Both the position numbers and the translations under genes were made by a program. Source: Bacillus cereus (lineage in GTDB: Bacteria; Bacillota; Bacilli; Bacillales; Bacillaceae_G). From it: a DNA stretch of 64,000 nucleotides. The stretch is from NCBI RefSeq assembly GCF_025917685.1, contig NZ_CP089518.1, positions 186,001 to 250,000 on the forward strand. Reading direction: 5' to 3'. The notes beneath the pieces were generated by a model. That model was given only the letters and a program-made list of their open reading frames with translations. It had not been told where the DNA came from and made no database searches. The number at the start of each line of letters is the position of its first letter. The first letter of the stretch is position 1. Positions 47,463 to 57,152 of the stretch are shown piece after piece.

Positions 47463-48878
47463 ATGAAGCAAATTTTTCAAAAGAAGCCTCTTGCAAAGTT
47501 AATGCAAGAAAGTAAGCAAAAGACGTTAGCAAGAACATTGGGCGCACTGGATTTAACTATGCTTGGAATCGGGGCAATTGTTGGAACCGGTATTTTTGTT
47601 CTAACGGGCGTGGTAGCAGCGAAACATTCTGGACCAGCTATTATATTATCCTTTGCGATAGCTGCGTTAGCCTGTGCCTTTGCTGCATTTTGTTACGCTG
47701 AATTTGCTTCTTCAGTTCCTGTCTCGGGCAGTGTGTATACGTATACGTACGCGACGATGGGGGAAGTATTCGCATTTTTAATTGGATGGGATTTAATGCT
47801 TGAGTATTTACTAGCTACCTCTGCTGTAGCAAATGGGTGGTCCGCCTATTTTCAATCTTTATTAAAGGGATTTGGGATTCACATTCCGACTATCCTCTCC
47901 TCCGCACCTGGTACAGGAAAGGGTGGAATAATTGATTTACCTGCAGTTCTAATTATTTTAGTTATGACGGCTCTTTTATCTAGAGGTGTTCGTGAAAGTG
48001 CACGTGTAAATAATATAATGGTATTTATTAAACTAGCAGTTGTTCTTATCTTTATCTTCGCTGGATTTAATTATGTAAAACCTGAAAACTGGACACCTTT
48101 TATGCCATTTGGATTAGATGGTGTAATGGCTGGAGCAGCTACAGTTTTCTTTGCATTCATAGGATTTGATGCAGTTTCAACAGCTGCAGAAGAAGTGAAA
48201 CGTCCACAACGTGATTTACCAATCGGCATTATCGCATCGTTATTGATTTGTACTGTTCTTTATATCGTTGTTTCACTTATTTTGACGGGGATTGTTCCAT
48301 ACGGACAGCTAAATATATCAGATCCAGTTGCCTTTGCACTTCAATTTATTGGACAAGATAGTTTAGCGGGAGTAATTTCAGTAGGAGCAATCACAGGAAT
48401 TACAACTGTAATGTTAGTTATGATGTATGGACAAGTTCGTGTTTCATATGCAATGAGCAGAGATGGATTGTTGCCGAAGCGTCTTGCTAAAGTTCATCCG
48501 AAATTTAAAACACCATTTTTAAATACATGGACAACAGGTATTATCGCAGCGCTTATTTCAGGATTAATAGATTTAAATGTTTTAGCACACCTTGTAAATA
48601 TGGGGACTTTGTCAGCCTTTGCACTTGTAGCTGTTGCTGTCATTGTGATGAGAAGAACTCACCCTGATTTACCAAGGGCGTTTAAGGCGCCGCTCGTACC
48701 ATTTTTACCAGCGTTAACGGTAATTTTTTGTTTATACTTAATGCTTCAGTTATCCGGCACAGCTTGGATTAGTTTTGGTGTATGGATGGTCATCGGCATA
48801 GCAGTTTACTTTTTATATAGCCGAAAGCATAGTGCTCTAAATAATAGTAAAAAAGAAGAAGATGTAGCAAATTTATAA
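47463..48878 (+). CDS. Amino acid permease (APC superfamily)
   Basis: A 471-residue transporter with 12 predicted membrane helices. The APC signature GAIVGTGIFVLTGVVAAKHSGP lies at about residues 38-60, and the FFAFIGFDAVSTAAEEVKRP segment near residue 230 marks the CAT/YhdG-type subgroup, which imports branched-chain or basic amino acids. The ATG 47463 follows GGAGG; the TTG at 47448 in the same frame overlaps that site. It stands alone, with a terminator behind it. Confidence 0.88.
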   Translation: MKQIFQKKPLAKLMQESKQKTLARTLGALDLTMLGIGAIVGTGIFVLTGVVAAKHSGPAIILSFAIAALACAFAAFCYAEFASSVPVSGSVYTYTYATMGEVFAFLIGWDLMLEYLLATSAVANGWSAYFQSLLKGFGIHIPTILSSAPGTGKGGIIDLPAVLIILVMTALLSRGVRESARVNNIMVFIKLAVVLIFIFAGFNYVKPENWTPFMPFGLDGVMAGAATVFFAFIGFDAVSTAAEEVKRPQRDLPIGIIASLLICTVLYIVVSLILTGIVPYGQLNISDPVAFALQFIGQDSLAGVISVGAITGITTVMLVMMYGQVRVSYAMSRDGLLPKRLAKVHPKFKTPFLNTWTTGIIAALISGLIDLNVLAHLVNMGTLSAFALVAVAVIVMRRTHPDLPRAFKAPLVPFLPALTVIFCLYLMLQLSGTAWISFGVWMVIGIAVYFLYSRKHSALNNSKKEEDVANL

Positions 48879-48883
48879 GTGGA

Positions 48884-48922
48884 AAAATCCATTCTAATTC
48901 TGTTAGAATGGATTTTTTATTT
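48884..48922 (+). terminator. Terminator of the permease gene
   Basis: AAAATCCATTCTA-ATTCTG-TTAGAATGGATTTT stem with a T run. Confidence 0.85.
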
Positions 48923-48986
48923 TGAAAATTTACATTTTTCTGAAACTGTTATAAGATAATTGTTGGTTAATTAAGGGGGTGGAAGT

Positions 48987-50261
48987 ATGAAAAATACATG
49001 GCGTGAGTTAAGGGCGATGGATCGTAACGTATGGATTCGGTTTATCGGTGAGACATTGAACGGAATTGCGATGATGATGTTAATGCCTTTTTTTGCACTA
49101 TATTTAAAAGATAAGGTAGATTCTTTATTACAAGTTGGAATCATTATGGCGCTTTCTCCAATAGCTGCAAGTTTTGGCTCGCTTATAGGCGGAAGAATTG
49201 CCGATATATATGGAAGAAAGCCAATTATGATATTTTCGATGGCGAGTAATGCATTACTAATGCTCGGTTTTTTATTTATAGAAGGGTTTATTCCATATGC
49301 CATTTTATCTATTTTTTTAGGGTTAAGTAATTCGCTATTTCACCCAGCGGCATCAGCGATGGTTGCAGATGTGACGGCGCCAGAAAAAAGAACAGAAGCA
49401 TATGGTTTATTGCGGATGGGACACAATATTGGTGCTGCAATTGGACCGATAATGGGAGCATCAGTAGTTGTTTTATCAAAGAACCTCGTGTTTATTATTG
49501 CTTCATCCGCTATGTTGTTTTATGCACTACTAGTGTTAGTACTTATTAAAGAAACAATGCCAAAAATTACGGATATGACGGAAAAAAATAAAGAGAAGGA
49601 ATCCGGAGCAGTTTGGAAAATTTTAATGAGAGATAAGGCGTTAATGATTTATTTGTTAGCGGGGATCATTATTTCTATGGGGTTCTCTCAAACAGAAGGC
49701 ATGTTGCCGCTGCACTTTGATAACGAAATGAAGGATATTTTTGGAGTCAATAATCCATACCCATATTTAATGGCATTAAATGGTCTATTAGTTGTTTTAT
49801 TTCAATTTCAAATTTCAAAATGGGCGACAGATAAACCTGTCGGAAAGACGATGTTATACGGTGCGTGTTTGTTCGGAATTGGTTTGTTTTTTATAGGGTG
49901 GTTACCGAAGTGGTTTGGAGAATTTGATACAAATGCTACAATTATTTTAATGACATTAATGTTTGTTTATGCCATATATACGTTAGGTGAGATGATTATG
50001 TCGCCTGTACAGATGACGTTTGTAGCGAATTTGGCCCCTGAGCATTTGAGAGGAACCTATATGGGGGCGGCGAGTTTGCAGTGGATTACAGGAAGCGCAT
50101 TCGGTCCACTTCTTGGTGGTTTTCTATTGGATCGTTTGCTTGGTCACTACTTATTTACAATTTTAAGTGTAGGGTGTGTAGTTGCAGGCTTTGTATATGT
50201 TTCTTTAGATCGTCTTGTTGAGCAGAGGCAAAAAGATACGTTTACAAAACAGTCTTCTTAA
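48987..50261 (+). CDS. MFS transporter (drug exporter type)
   Basis: A 424-residue major facilitator with 12 predicted helices. Motif A is GGRIADIYGRKP (about residues 70-82), and a central cytoplasmic loop follows helix 6. The glycine-rich helix 5 (GHNIGAAIGPIMGA) is like motif C, typical of antiporters. It resembles YttB/MdtG-type multidrug exporters. The substrate is unknown. The ribosome binding site is AAGGGGGTGG. Confidence 0.85.
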   Translation: MKNTWRELRAMDRNVWIRFIGETLNGIAMMMLMPFFALYLKDKVDSLLQVGIIMALSPIAASFGSLIGGRIADIYGRKPIMIFSMASNALLMLGFLFIEGFIPYAILSIFLGLSNSLFHPAASAMVADVTAPEKRTEAYGLLRMGHNIGAAIGPIMGASVVVLSKNLVFIIASSAMLFYALLVLVLIKETMPKITDMTEKNKEKESGAVWKILMRDKALMIYLLAGIIISMGFSQTEGMLPLHFDNEMKDIFGVNNPYPYLMALNGLLVVLFQFQISKWATDKPVGKTMLYGACLFGIGLFFIGWLPKWFGEFDTNATIILMTLMFVYAIYTLGEMIMSPVQMTFVANLAPEHLRGTYMGAASLQWITGSAFGPLLGGFLLDRLLGHYLFTILSVGCVVAGFVYVSLDRLVEQRQKDTFTKQSS

Positions 50262-50562
50262 TGAAATGAAACTTTAATCAGTGTTTTTTCATTCTCCACA
50301 AATGGTAGGGTAATATAGATGACATACACAAAAAGTGGATTTCTACATATTTTAGGTACATAACCAGATTAGATAGCAATCTTACTGTAAAGTTTAATTT
50401 TGTTTAGGTGTGTAGAAAATTAAAGAGGAAAAGTGCAGAAAACCAATAAGTGGTGTCTTTTAATTATTTGTGGAAGTTACATTTTATTTCAAATAGGAAC
50501 TACCTATTTTTATAAAAAGTGCTAAAATAGAAAAATGAAAACAATTGGTTAGGGTGATTTCA
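50262..50562. promoter_or_regulatory. Upstream region of ddl
   Basis: A 301-bp AT-rich gap. It contains a weak hairpin after the MFS gene, an AAATAGG-AACTA-CCTATTT inverted repeat (50493-50511) and the purine-rich start region of ddl. There is no other gene. Confidence 0.45.
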
Positions 50563-51651
50563 GTGACAAAAATTAAATTAGGTTTATTATACGGTGGAAA
50601 ATCAGCTGAGCATCAGGTTTCGTTACAAACGGCTCTTGCTGCTATTAAAGCATTAAATCAAGATAAATTCGAGATTCATCCAATTTATATTACAGAACAA
50701 GGCCAATGGATGCGTGGAGAGCGTATTGAAGGCGAAGTAACAAATGTTGAGGCATTACAAATGAGTGGGGAAGAAAATACGATTTCTCCTGTATCATTAA
50801 GTACAGAAATTATTCCAACTGCAAATTCTAAACAAGAAGATGTAATTGATGTTATTTTCCCATTATTACATGGACCAAATGGTGAAGATGGAACAGTACA
50901 AGGGTTATTAGAATTACTAAACATTCCATATGTAGGTAACGGTGTATTAGCATCATCTGCTGGGATGGATAAAGTCGTTATGAAAAATATCTTTGCAGAA
51001 GCTGGTTTAAAACAAGCGAAATATGCATCTTTCATTCGTAGCGCATGGGAAAAAGATCGTGAAACAGCGTATGAAAAAGTAGAAGAAGTATTAGGATATC
51101 CTTGCTTCGTAAAACCAGCAAACCTTGGTTCAAGTGTTGGTATTAATAAGTGTAAAGATCGTGAAGAGCTTGAGAATGCATTCGAAGAGGCATTCCAATT
51201 TGACCGCAAAATTATTGTAGAAGAAAATATTGTTGGGCGTGAAGTAGAAGTTGGTGTATTAGGTAATGATGAGCCAAAATGTTCAGTTGTAGGTGAAATC
51301 GTACCGAAAAAGGACTTCTATGATTATAAGTCGAAATACATCGATGGTGATACAGCACTAATTATTCCAGCTGAAATGACAGAAGAAGAGTCTGATGTAA
51401 TTAAGCGAGATGCAATTGTTGCATTCCAATCATTAGATGGTGCTGGCTTAACACGAGCTGATTTCTTCTTAACGAAAGACGGAGAAGTATATATTAACGA
51501 AGTGAACACAATGCCAGGATTTACGCCGTTTAGTATGTTCCCTCTATTATGGCAGCATACTGGATTGCCGTATCCAGAATTAATTGAAGAGCTAATTCAT
51601 TTAGCAATTGAGCGTCACGAAGAAAAACAAAAAATTAAATATACAATCTAA
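50563..51651 (+). CDS. ddl: D-alanine--D-alanine ligase
   Basis: A 362-residue ATP-grasp ligase that joins two D-Ala residues for peptidoglycan. Motifs are [14 protein letters not shown] (residues 8-21), [24 protein letters not shown] and [15 protein letters not shown]; the length matches the DdlA/Ddl family. I chose the GTG at 50563 (after AGGGTGA); the frame extends upstream without a better start. It pairs with murF downstream, which uses its product, and with alr further on. A perfect hairpin lies before murF. Confidence 0.94.
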   Translation: MTKIKLGLLYGGKSAEHQVSLQTALAAIKALNQDKFEIHPIYITEQGQWMRGERIEGEVTNVEALQMSGEENTISPVSLSTEIIPTANSKQEDVIDVIFPLLHGPNGEDGTVQGLLELLNIPYVGNGVLASSAGMDKVVMKNIFAEAGLKQAKYASFIRSAWEKDRETAYEKVEEVLGYPCFVKPANLGSSVGINKCKDREELENAFEEAFQFDRKIIVEENIVGREVEVGVLGNDEPKCSVVGEIVPKKDFYDYKSKYIDGDTALIIPAEMTEEESDVIKRDAIVAFQSLDGAGLTRADFFLTKDGEVYINEVNTMPGFTPFSMFPLLWQHTGLPYPELIEELIHLAIERHEEKQKIKYTI

Positions 51652-51660
51652 CAAAAAAGG

Positions 51661-51692
51661 AGGAAGCACTATTCGAAGGAATAGTGCTTCCT
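51661..51692 (+). promoter_or_regulatory. Perfect intercistronic hairpin between ddl and murF
   Basis: AGGAAGCACTATTC-GAAG-GAATAGTGCTTCCT: a 14-bp perfect stem with a tetraloop. It is 22 nt before murF and no T tract follows, so it is probably an mRNA processing or stability element rather than a terminator. Confidence 0.75.
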
Positions 51693-51713
51693 CTATGTAA
51701 GGAGTGTTTCTAT

Positions 51714-53090
51714 ATGATAAACCGAACGTTAAAACAAGTAGAACAGATGATAAATGGTACTGGATTAGCAAAGCGGTATGAGGGAATTACTATAAAAGGA
51801 GTTTCTATTGATACGAGAAAAATTGAAAAGGGAAACTTATATGTTCCGATTCAAGGTGAACGTTTCGATGGACATGCCTTTGTGGATAAAGCTGTTGAAA
51901 GTGGAGCTGTTGCTACATTGTGGATGAAAGGTGTAGCAAATCCGCCTGAGAATCTTCCTGTTATTTTTGTAGAGGATACGCTATCAGCGTTACAAATGCT
52001 AGCGAAAAACTATCGCGATCAACTGGATGTTAAAGTTGTTGGTGTAACAGGTAGTAACGGTAAAACGTCTACGAAAGATATTGTAACGAGTCTTCTTGCA
52101 ACTAAATTTAAAGTTCAAAAAACAGAAGGTAATTTCAATAATCATATCGGTTTACCTCTTACTATTTTAAACCTAGAAGAAAATACAGAAGTAGCTGTAT
52201 TAGAAATGGGTATGTCAAGCCGCGGAGAAATTGAATTCCTATCTAAGTTAGCTCGTCCTAATGCAGCTATTATCACGAATATTGGTGAGGCGCATTTAAT
52301 GGATTTAGGCTCTCGTGAGGCAATTGCAGAAGCGAAGTTAGAAATTGTTACAGGCTTACAAGAAGGTGGAGTATTCGTATACAATGGAGATGAGCCATTA
52401 TTGACGAATCGTGTTCCAGAAATGAATTTAGTAGCTGAAACAGTTACATTTGGTGATGCGAGAGCAAACGATTATTATCCAACGACTGTAACATTACAGG
52501 CAACTGGAACTCATTTTAAAATGAATAGAGAAGAAAATATTTCATTCTATATACCAGTGTTAGGGAAACATAATGTGTATAATACACTTGCTTCAATGGC
52601 AATTGCGAAACATTTTGGTGTGACATGGGAGGAAATGAAACAAGGTTTAGTAACACTTCAAATGACAGGTATGCGTATGGAAATTGTAAAAACGGATAGT
52701 GGATTAACAATTATCAATGATGCTTATAATGCGAGTCCGACTGCTATGGAAGCGGCATTCCATTTAATGAACGGTTTAGATGATTTTGCTCAAAAAATCG
52801 TCGTGCTTGGTGATATGTTAGAGCTTGGAGACCAAGAAGTTCAATTTCATTATGAGGTAGGTAAATTAATTGACCCAGCAAAAATCTCATATGTATTCAC
52901 ATATGGTAGACTAGGGGCTCAAATTGCTGAAGGAGCGGAAATTAATTTCCCTAGTGAACGTGTAAAGGCGTATGATAATAAAGAAGAGCTTGTAAAAGAT
53001 TTACAAGCGGTAGTTGGTAATAAAGACGTTGTATTAGTTAAAGCATCTCGTGGTATGAAATTAGAAGAAGTTATTACGATGTTGAAATAA
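51714..53090 (+). CDS. murF: UDP-N-acetylmuramoyl-tripeptide--D-alanyl-D-alanine ligase
   Basis: A 458-residue Mur ligase that adds D-Ala-D-Ala to the UDP-MurNAc tripeptide in the cytoplasm. The ATP motif TGSNGKTS is at residues 112-119, and the central and C-terminal domains have the conserved NEAH-like (NIGEAHLMDLGS) and DAYNASPTAMEAAF segments. ATG 51714 follows TAAGGAG. It directly uses the product of ddl upstream. Confidence 0.95.
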   Translation: MINRTLKQVEQMINGTGLAKRYEGITIKGVSIDTRKIEKGNLYVPIQGERFDGHAFVDKAVESGAVATLWMKGVANPPENLPVIFVEDTLSALQMLAKNYRDQLDVKVVGVTGSNGKTSTKDIVTSLLATKFKVQKTEGNFNNHIGLPLTILNLEENTEVAVLEMGMSSRGEIEFLSKLARPNAAIITNIGEAHLMDLGSREAIAEAKLEIVTGLQEGGVFVYNGDEPLLTNRVPEMNLVAETVTFGDARANDYYPTTVTLQATGTHFKMNREENISFYIPVLGKHNVYNTLASMAIAKHFGVTWEEMKQGLVTLQMTGMRMEIVKTDSGLTIINDAYNASPTAMEAAFHLMNGLDDFAQKIVVLGDMLELGDQEVQFHYEVGKLIDPAKISYVFTYGRLGAQIAEGAEINFPSERVKAYDNKEELVKDLQAVVGNKDVVLVKASRGMKLEEVITMLK

Positions 53091-53394
53091 TTGGTGTATA
53101 TAAACAGGAATGATAGTCACGGAAATAGAAGAAACTTATAATAAGCGCTTACAGAGAATGTTAAAAAATAAAAGTGAAGAAAAAAGCTCTGAATATGAAA
53201 ATAAGGTAACAGTTGGGTTTGCTTTTTGCACATACAAAACTTATAATTGATAAAGTGTAATAACGTTTAGAAGTATTTTCGTGTAGAAATACGCCCGTTT
53301 ATATACGTGAGCATTCAGGAAAAGGGCTTTTCCGCCAATTCGGAAAATGCCTTTTTTTAAATGATAAGTATAGGATAGAAAAGGAGAAGTAACA
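53091..53394 (+). promoter_or_regulatory. 5' leader region of cshA
   Basis: A 304-bp gap without a gene. It has a cre-like ATAAGCGCTTACA (53141-53153) and a GC-rich hairpin with a T run, AAGGGCTTTTCCG-CCAATT-CGGAAAATGCC (53318-53358), 37 nt before the cshA start. The hairpin has the form of a terminator; it may end the murF transcript or attenuate cshA. Confidence 0.5.
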
Positions 53395-54987
53395 TTGACA
53401 ACATTTCGAGAATTAGGATTAAGTGAATCTTTATTGCAATCTGTTGAAAGTATGGGCTTTGAAGAGGCTACGCCGATTCAAGCTGAAACAATCCCACATG
53501 CATTGCAAGGTAAAGATATTATTGGGCAAGCGCAAACAGGTACAGGGAAAACAGCAGCATTTGGATTACCGCTATTAGATAAAGTAGATACTCGTAAAGA
53601 GGCAGTTCAAGGTATTGTTATCGCGCCAACGCGTGAATTAGCAATCCAAGTTGGAGAAGAGCTATACAAAATTGGTAAACATAAACGTGTTCGTATTTTA
53701 CCAATTTACGGTGGTCAAGATATTAACCGCCAAATTCGTGCTCTAAAAAAACACCCACACATTATTGTTGGTACGCCGGGTCGTATTTTAGATCATATTA
53801 ACCGTAAAACACTTCGCCTGCAAAACGTTGAGACTGTTGTTCTTGATGAAGCGGATGAAATGTTAAACATGGGCTTCATTGAAGATATTGAAGCGATTTT
53901 AACAGATGTGCCAGAAACACATCAAACATTATTATTCTCAGCGACAATGCCAGATCCAATCCGTCGTATTGCTGAGCGCTTCATGACTGAGCCTCAACAC
54001 ATTAAAGTAAAAGCAAAAGAAGTAACAATGCCAAACATTCAGCAGTTCTATTTAGAAGTGCAAGAAAAGAAAAAGTTTGACGTATTAACACGCTTACTAG
54101 ATATTCAATCTCCAGAGCTTGCAATCGTATTCGGTCGTACAAAGCGTCGTGTTGATGAATTATCAGAAGCATTAAACTTACGTGGTTATGCAGCAGAAGG
54201 TATTCATGGTGATTTAACACAAGCGAAACGTATGTCTGTATTACGTAAATTTAAAGAAGGTGCTATTGAAGTTCTTGTTGCAACGGACGTTGCTGCACGT
54301 GGTCTTGATATTTCAGGCGTAACACACGTATACAACTTCGATATCCCACAAGATCCAGAATCATACGTTCACCGTATTGGTCGTACTGGCCGTGCAGGTA
54401 AAAAAGGTATTGCAATGTTATTTGTAACACCACGTGAATCAGGACAATTAAAAAATATCGAGCGTACAACAAAACGTAAGGTTGACCGTATGGAAGCACC
54501 GACACTTGACGAGGCATTAGAAGGTCAACAACGTTTAATCGCTGAAAAACTTCAAAGCACAATTGAAAATGATAACTTATCATACTACAAGCGTATTGCA
54601 GAAGAAATGTTAGAAGAGAATGACTCTGTAACAGTAGTAGCTGCTGCTTTAAAAATGATGACAAAAGAGCCAGATACAACACCAATCGCTTTAACATCAG
54701 AACCACCAGTTGTTTCAAGAGGTGGCGGTTCTAAAAAACGCGGTGGTAACGGAGGCGGATACCGTGATGGTAACCGTAATCGTAGTCGTGATGGACGCAG
54801 TGGCGATGGTCGTAACCGTGACCGTAACCGTGATGGACGCAGTGGCGATGGTCGTAACCGTGATCGCAATCGTGATGGTGGTAGCCGTGATGGCAACCGT
54901 GGTCGTAGAGGTGAAGGTCAAGGTCGCCCTGGATCTTCTTCAAATGGACGCGGCGAAAGAAAACATCATAGCCGTCCACAAGCTTAA
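53395..54987 (+). CDS. cshA: DEAD-box RNA helicase CshA
   Basis: A 530-residue ATP-dependent RNA helicase of the cold-shock/degradosome type. Motif I is AQTGTGKT (residues 46-53), motif II DEAD (151-154), motif III SAT, and motif [12 protein letters not shown]. The C-terminal tail (from about residue 435) is a Gly/Arg/Asp/Asn-rich RNA-binding region with two perfect repeats of the 14-residue unit [14 protein letters not shown]. The start is TTG at 53395, after AAGGAG. The leader has a strong hairpin with a T run. Confidence 0.94.
   Translation: MTTFRELGLSESLLQSVESMGFEEATPIQAETIPHALQGKDIIGQAQTGTGKTAAFGLPLLDKVDTRKEAVQGIVIAPTRELAIQVGEELYKIGKHKRVRILPIYGGQDINRQIRALKKHPHIIVGTPGRILDHINRKTLRLQNVETVVLDEADEMLNMGFIEDIEAILTDVPETHQTLLFSATMPDPIRRIAERFMTEPQHIKVKAKEVTMPNIQQFYLEVQEKKKFDVLTRLLDIQSPELAIVFGRTKRRVDELSEALNLRGYAAEGIHGDLTQAKRMSVLRKFKEGAIEVLVATDVAARGLDISGVTHVYNFDIPQDPESYVHRIGRTGRAGKKGIAMLFVTPRESGQLKNIERTTKRKVDRMEAPTLDEALEGQQRLIAEKLQSTIENDNLSYYKRIAEEMLEENDSVTVVAAALKMMTKEPDTTPIALTSEPPVVSRGGGSKKRGGNGGGYRDGNRNRSRDGRSGDGRNRDRNRDGRSGDGRNRDRNRDGGSRDGNRGRRGEGQGRPGSSSNGRGERKHHSRPQA
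54790..54873 (+). repeat. Two 42-bp repeats in the cshA tail
   Basis: Two near-identical consecutive 42-bp units (54790-54831 and 54832-54873) encode [14 protein letters not shown] twice, inside the RNA-binding tail of CshA. Repeat-number differences between strains would be expected. Confidence 0.85.
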
Positions 54988-54988
54988 T

Positions 54989-55027
54989 AAAAAAGAGAAT
55001 GCCCTTTGTTGGCATTCTCTTTTTTTA
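54989..55027. terminator. Terminator of cshA
   Basis: AAAAAGAGAATGCC-CTTTGTT-GGCATTCTCTTTTT stem with A and T tracts. Confidence 0.9.
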
Positions 55028-55079
55028 TTTCTATAATTGTACATACTACATAATAACTTATGTAGAAAAGAGGTACTAT

Positions 55080-56042
55080 ATGCTTGTAAGGCTCGGGTAT
55101 GTTGCGATGAGTGTGCATTTGAAGAACGCATCTCCATCTCAAACGATGACATATGCACAGTTTCAGAGGATTGATGATCGAGAGGCTGCGATTCGTAAAC
55201 TCGAAAGAATCGCTAATTCGAATTTGGAAAATTGCTTGCGGTTATTAAAGCATAATAAGGGACATGATATATCTTTCTTTCGACTTAGTTCTAAGCTTAT
55301 TCCTTTAGCAAATCATGAGGAGTTATTAGAGTGGAACTATATTCGTCCATTAAAAGAAAGTTTAAAAGTGCTAGGTGAATACGCAATTCGTATGAATATG
55401 CGAATTGATTTCCATCCGGATCACTTTGTTGTACTAAATTCACCTGAGGAGAGTATTTTTAAGCAATCCGTAAAGACATTGCAGATGCACAAAAAATTAT
55501 TAAAGGGTATGGGAATTGAACATAAACAGAGATGTGTATTACATGTGGGAGGAGGTTATAACGATAAAGAACTTGCATTAGAACGTTTTATAGAAAATTG
55601 GTCAAGTGTTCCAAGAGGTATTCAAGAGATGATTATATTAGAAAATGATGACACGACTTTTTCTTTAGGAGAAACATTGTATTTAGGAGAGAAATTAGAT
55701 ATTCCAGTCGTGTTTGATTTGCATCATCATATGATGAATAATGATCAGGAAGATTGGCATGAAGATTGGGCACGTGTTGTGCATACGTGGGAATCGTCTT
55801 TGTTACCAGTTAAAATGCATATTTCTAGTCCTAGAGATGAAAAAGATCCGAGAGCACATGCGGATTTTATTGATGTAGATACTTTCTTATCTTTTTTGAA
55901 AAAGATAAAGGGGAGTGTTCCGCAAATTGATTGTATGATTGAGGCGAAGAAGAAGGATGAGTCTTTATTTCAATTAATGAGAGAGTTAAGTAAACAAACA
56001 GAGGTGGAAATTATCGATGGTGCGAGCTTTTACATTAAATAA
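55080..56042 (+). CDS. uvsE: UV damage endonuclease UvsE
   Basis: A 320-residue UVDE-family endonuclease, which nicks DNA 5' of UV photoproducts. The TIM-barrel metal-binding residues are in the RIDFHPDHFV, VLHVGGGY, ENDDTTF and VFDLHHH segments. The start 55080 lies after AGAGGT, and the frame upstream overlaps a terminator. Its last 8 bases overlap the convergent rhomboid gene. It acts in DNA repair in spores and vegetative cells. Confidence 0.92.
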   Translation: MLVRLGYVAMSVHLKNASPSQTMTYAQFQRIDDREAAIRKLERIANSNLENCLRLLKHNKGHDISFFRLSSKLIPLANHEELLEWNYIRPLKESLKVLGEYAIRMNMRIDFHPDHFVVLNSPEESIFKQSVKTLQMHKKLLKGMGIEHKQRCVLHVGGGYNDKELALERFIENWSSVPRGIQEMIILENDDTTFSLGETLYLGEKLDIPVVFDLHHHMMNNDQEDWHEDWARVVHTWESSLLPVKMHISSPRDEKDPRAHADFIDVDTFLSFLKKIKGSVPQIDCMIEAKKKDESLFQLMRELSKQTEVEIIDGASFYIK

Positions 56043-56607
56043 GCTCAGCACCATCGAATTTTTTTGTTAAAAAAGGAGTTAAAATACCACCAATTATCAA
56101 TCCTGTTAAATGGCTTATAGGATTGGCAGAAGGATTAAAGAAAGTAAATAGCAGTAATAGAAGTATCATGATTGAAAAAATAGCAATTTCTTTTGGGTTT
56201 GAAGAGCGATATCGACTGTACAATAAAAATAATTGTGCACCTAGTAATCCAAAAATACCACCAGATGCTCCGGCGTGAATATAGTCAAGAGGCATAATAA
56301 TATAAGAAGAAATATTTCCGATAATGCCAGAAAGGAAAAAAATAATGATGAAAGAAAAATGTCCTAGTTGTTTTTCGATAGAAGAACCAAGAACAAATAA
56401 AAAAATGCTATTGGAAAGAAAATGTTGTAAGTCTACGTGTACAAGTAGGGAAGTTATGACACGCCACCATTCTCCTTTAGCGATATATTCATTGTAGGCT
56501 GCCATGTGTAAGAGGGAAAAGTCGCTCAATATAATCATGACTAATTGTATAAGAAGTAAAGAGAGGATGACTGGTTGTAATAGCATACGAGTAGATGGTA
56601 TTAGCAT
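56035..56607 (-). CDS. Rhomboid family intramembrane serine protease
   Basis: A 190-residue membrane protein with six predicted helices. The catalytic Ser115 lies in GASGGIFG (113-120), and His166 in NPISHLTGL is its partner. HFLSN (62-66) keeps the conserved His and Asn that support the oxyanion. It cuts membrane-spanning substrates within the bilayer. The start is at 56607 after AAGGAGTGA. It overlaps the uvsE stop by 8 bp on the opposite strand. Confidence 0.92.
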   Translation of the reverse strand: MLIPSTRMLLQPVILSLLLIQLVMIILSDFSLLHMAAYNEYIAKGEWWRVITSLLVHVDLQHFLSNSIFLFVLGSSIEKQLGHFSFIIIFFLSGIIGNISSYIIMPLDYIHAGASGGIFGLLGAQLFLLYSRYRSSNPKEIAIFSIMILLLLLFTFFNPSANPISHLTGLIIGGILTPFLTKKFDGAELI

Positions 56608-56699
56608 GTTGTTAGTATCACTCCTTTTGCATCAGAAAGATTCTCTGTTATTCTTACAATATGAATGCAGAAAGCTAAATAGAAGAAGGGGATTTTGAA

Positions 56700-57059
56700 A
56701 TGATTGTAGGGATTGGAATCGATATTATTGAATTGAATCGAATTGAAAAAATGCTAGATGGAAAGCTTAAATTTATGGAACGTATTTTAACTGAAAGTGA
56801 ACGTAATGTTGCCAAGAAGCTGAAAGGAAGTCGTCTTACAGAATTTGTGGCAGGAAGATTTGCAGCAAAAGAAGCGTATTCTAAGGCGGTAGGGACTGGA
56901 ATTGGGAAAGAAGTTAGTTTTTTAGATATAGAAGTAAGGAATGATGATAGAGGTAAACCGATTCTTATTGCAAATACAGAGCATATTGTTCATTTATCAA
57001 TTAGCCATAGTAAAGAATTTGCTGTTAGCCAAGTTGTTTTAGAAAGCTCGTCACGCTAG
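56700..57059 (+). CDS. acpS: Holo-[acyl-carrier-protein] synthase
   Basis: A 119-residue AcpS: it transfers 4'-phosphopantetheine from CoA to apo-ACP. The Mg2+ ligands are Asp8 (GIGIDIIELNRI) and Glu58 (FAAKEAYSKAVG). The length is typical. It has GAAGGGG before the ATG. In this chromosome region it precedes the ydcC-like and alr genes, as in other bacilli. Confidence 0.95.
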   Translation: MIVGIGIDIIELNRIEKMLDGKLKFMERILTESERNVAKKLKGSRLTEFVAGRFAAKEAYSKAVGTGIGKEVSFLDIEVRNDDRGKPILIANTEHIVHLSISHSKEFAVSQVVLESSSR

Positions 57060-57152
57060 TCTGCATATTTTATATCTTTGTCTCATATATTTGAGGTAGC
57101 GATAAGGAAGGCATATCTTCCATTCATTTATAGGGGCAAAGGGGCTGAAGTG

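Noticed and set aside
50685..51209. 174-codon minus-strand frame inside ddl
   Set aside because: It is antisense to a well-conserved gene, has no ribosome binding site and a Ser/Asn-rich, non-protein-like composition.
54585..55036. Open frames on both strands across the cshA tail
   Set aside because: They are low-complexity shadows (runs of Thr/Val or Arg/Leu/Pro) of the 42-bp Arg/Asp/Gly repeats in the real cshA frame.
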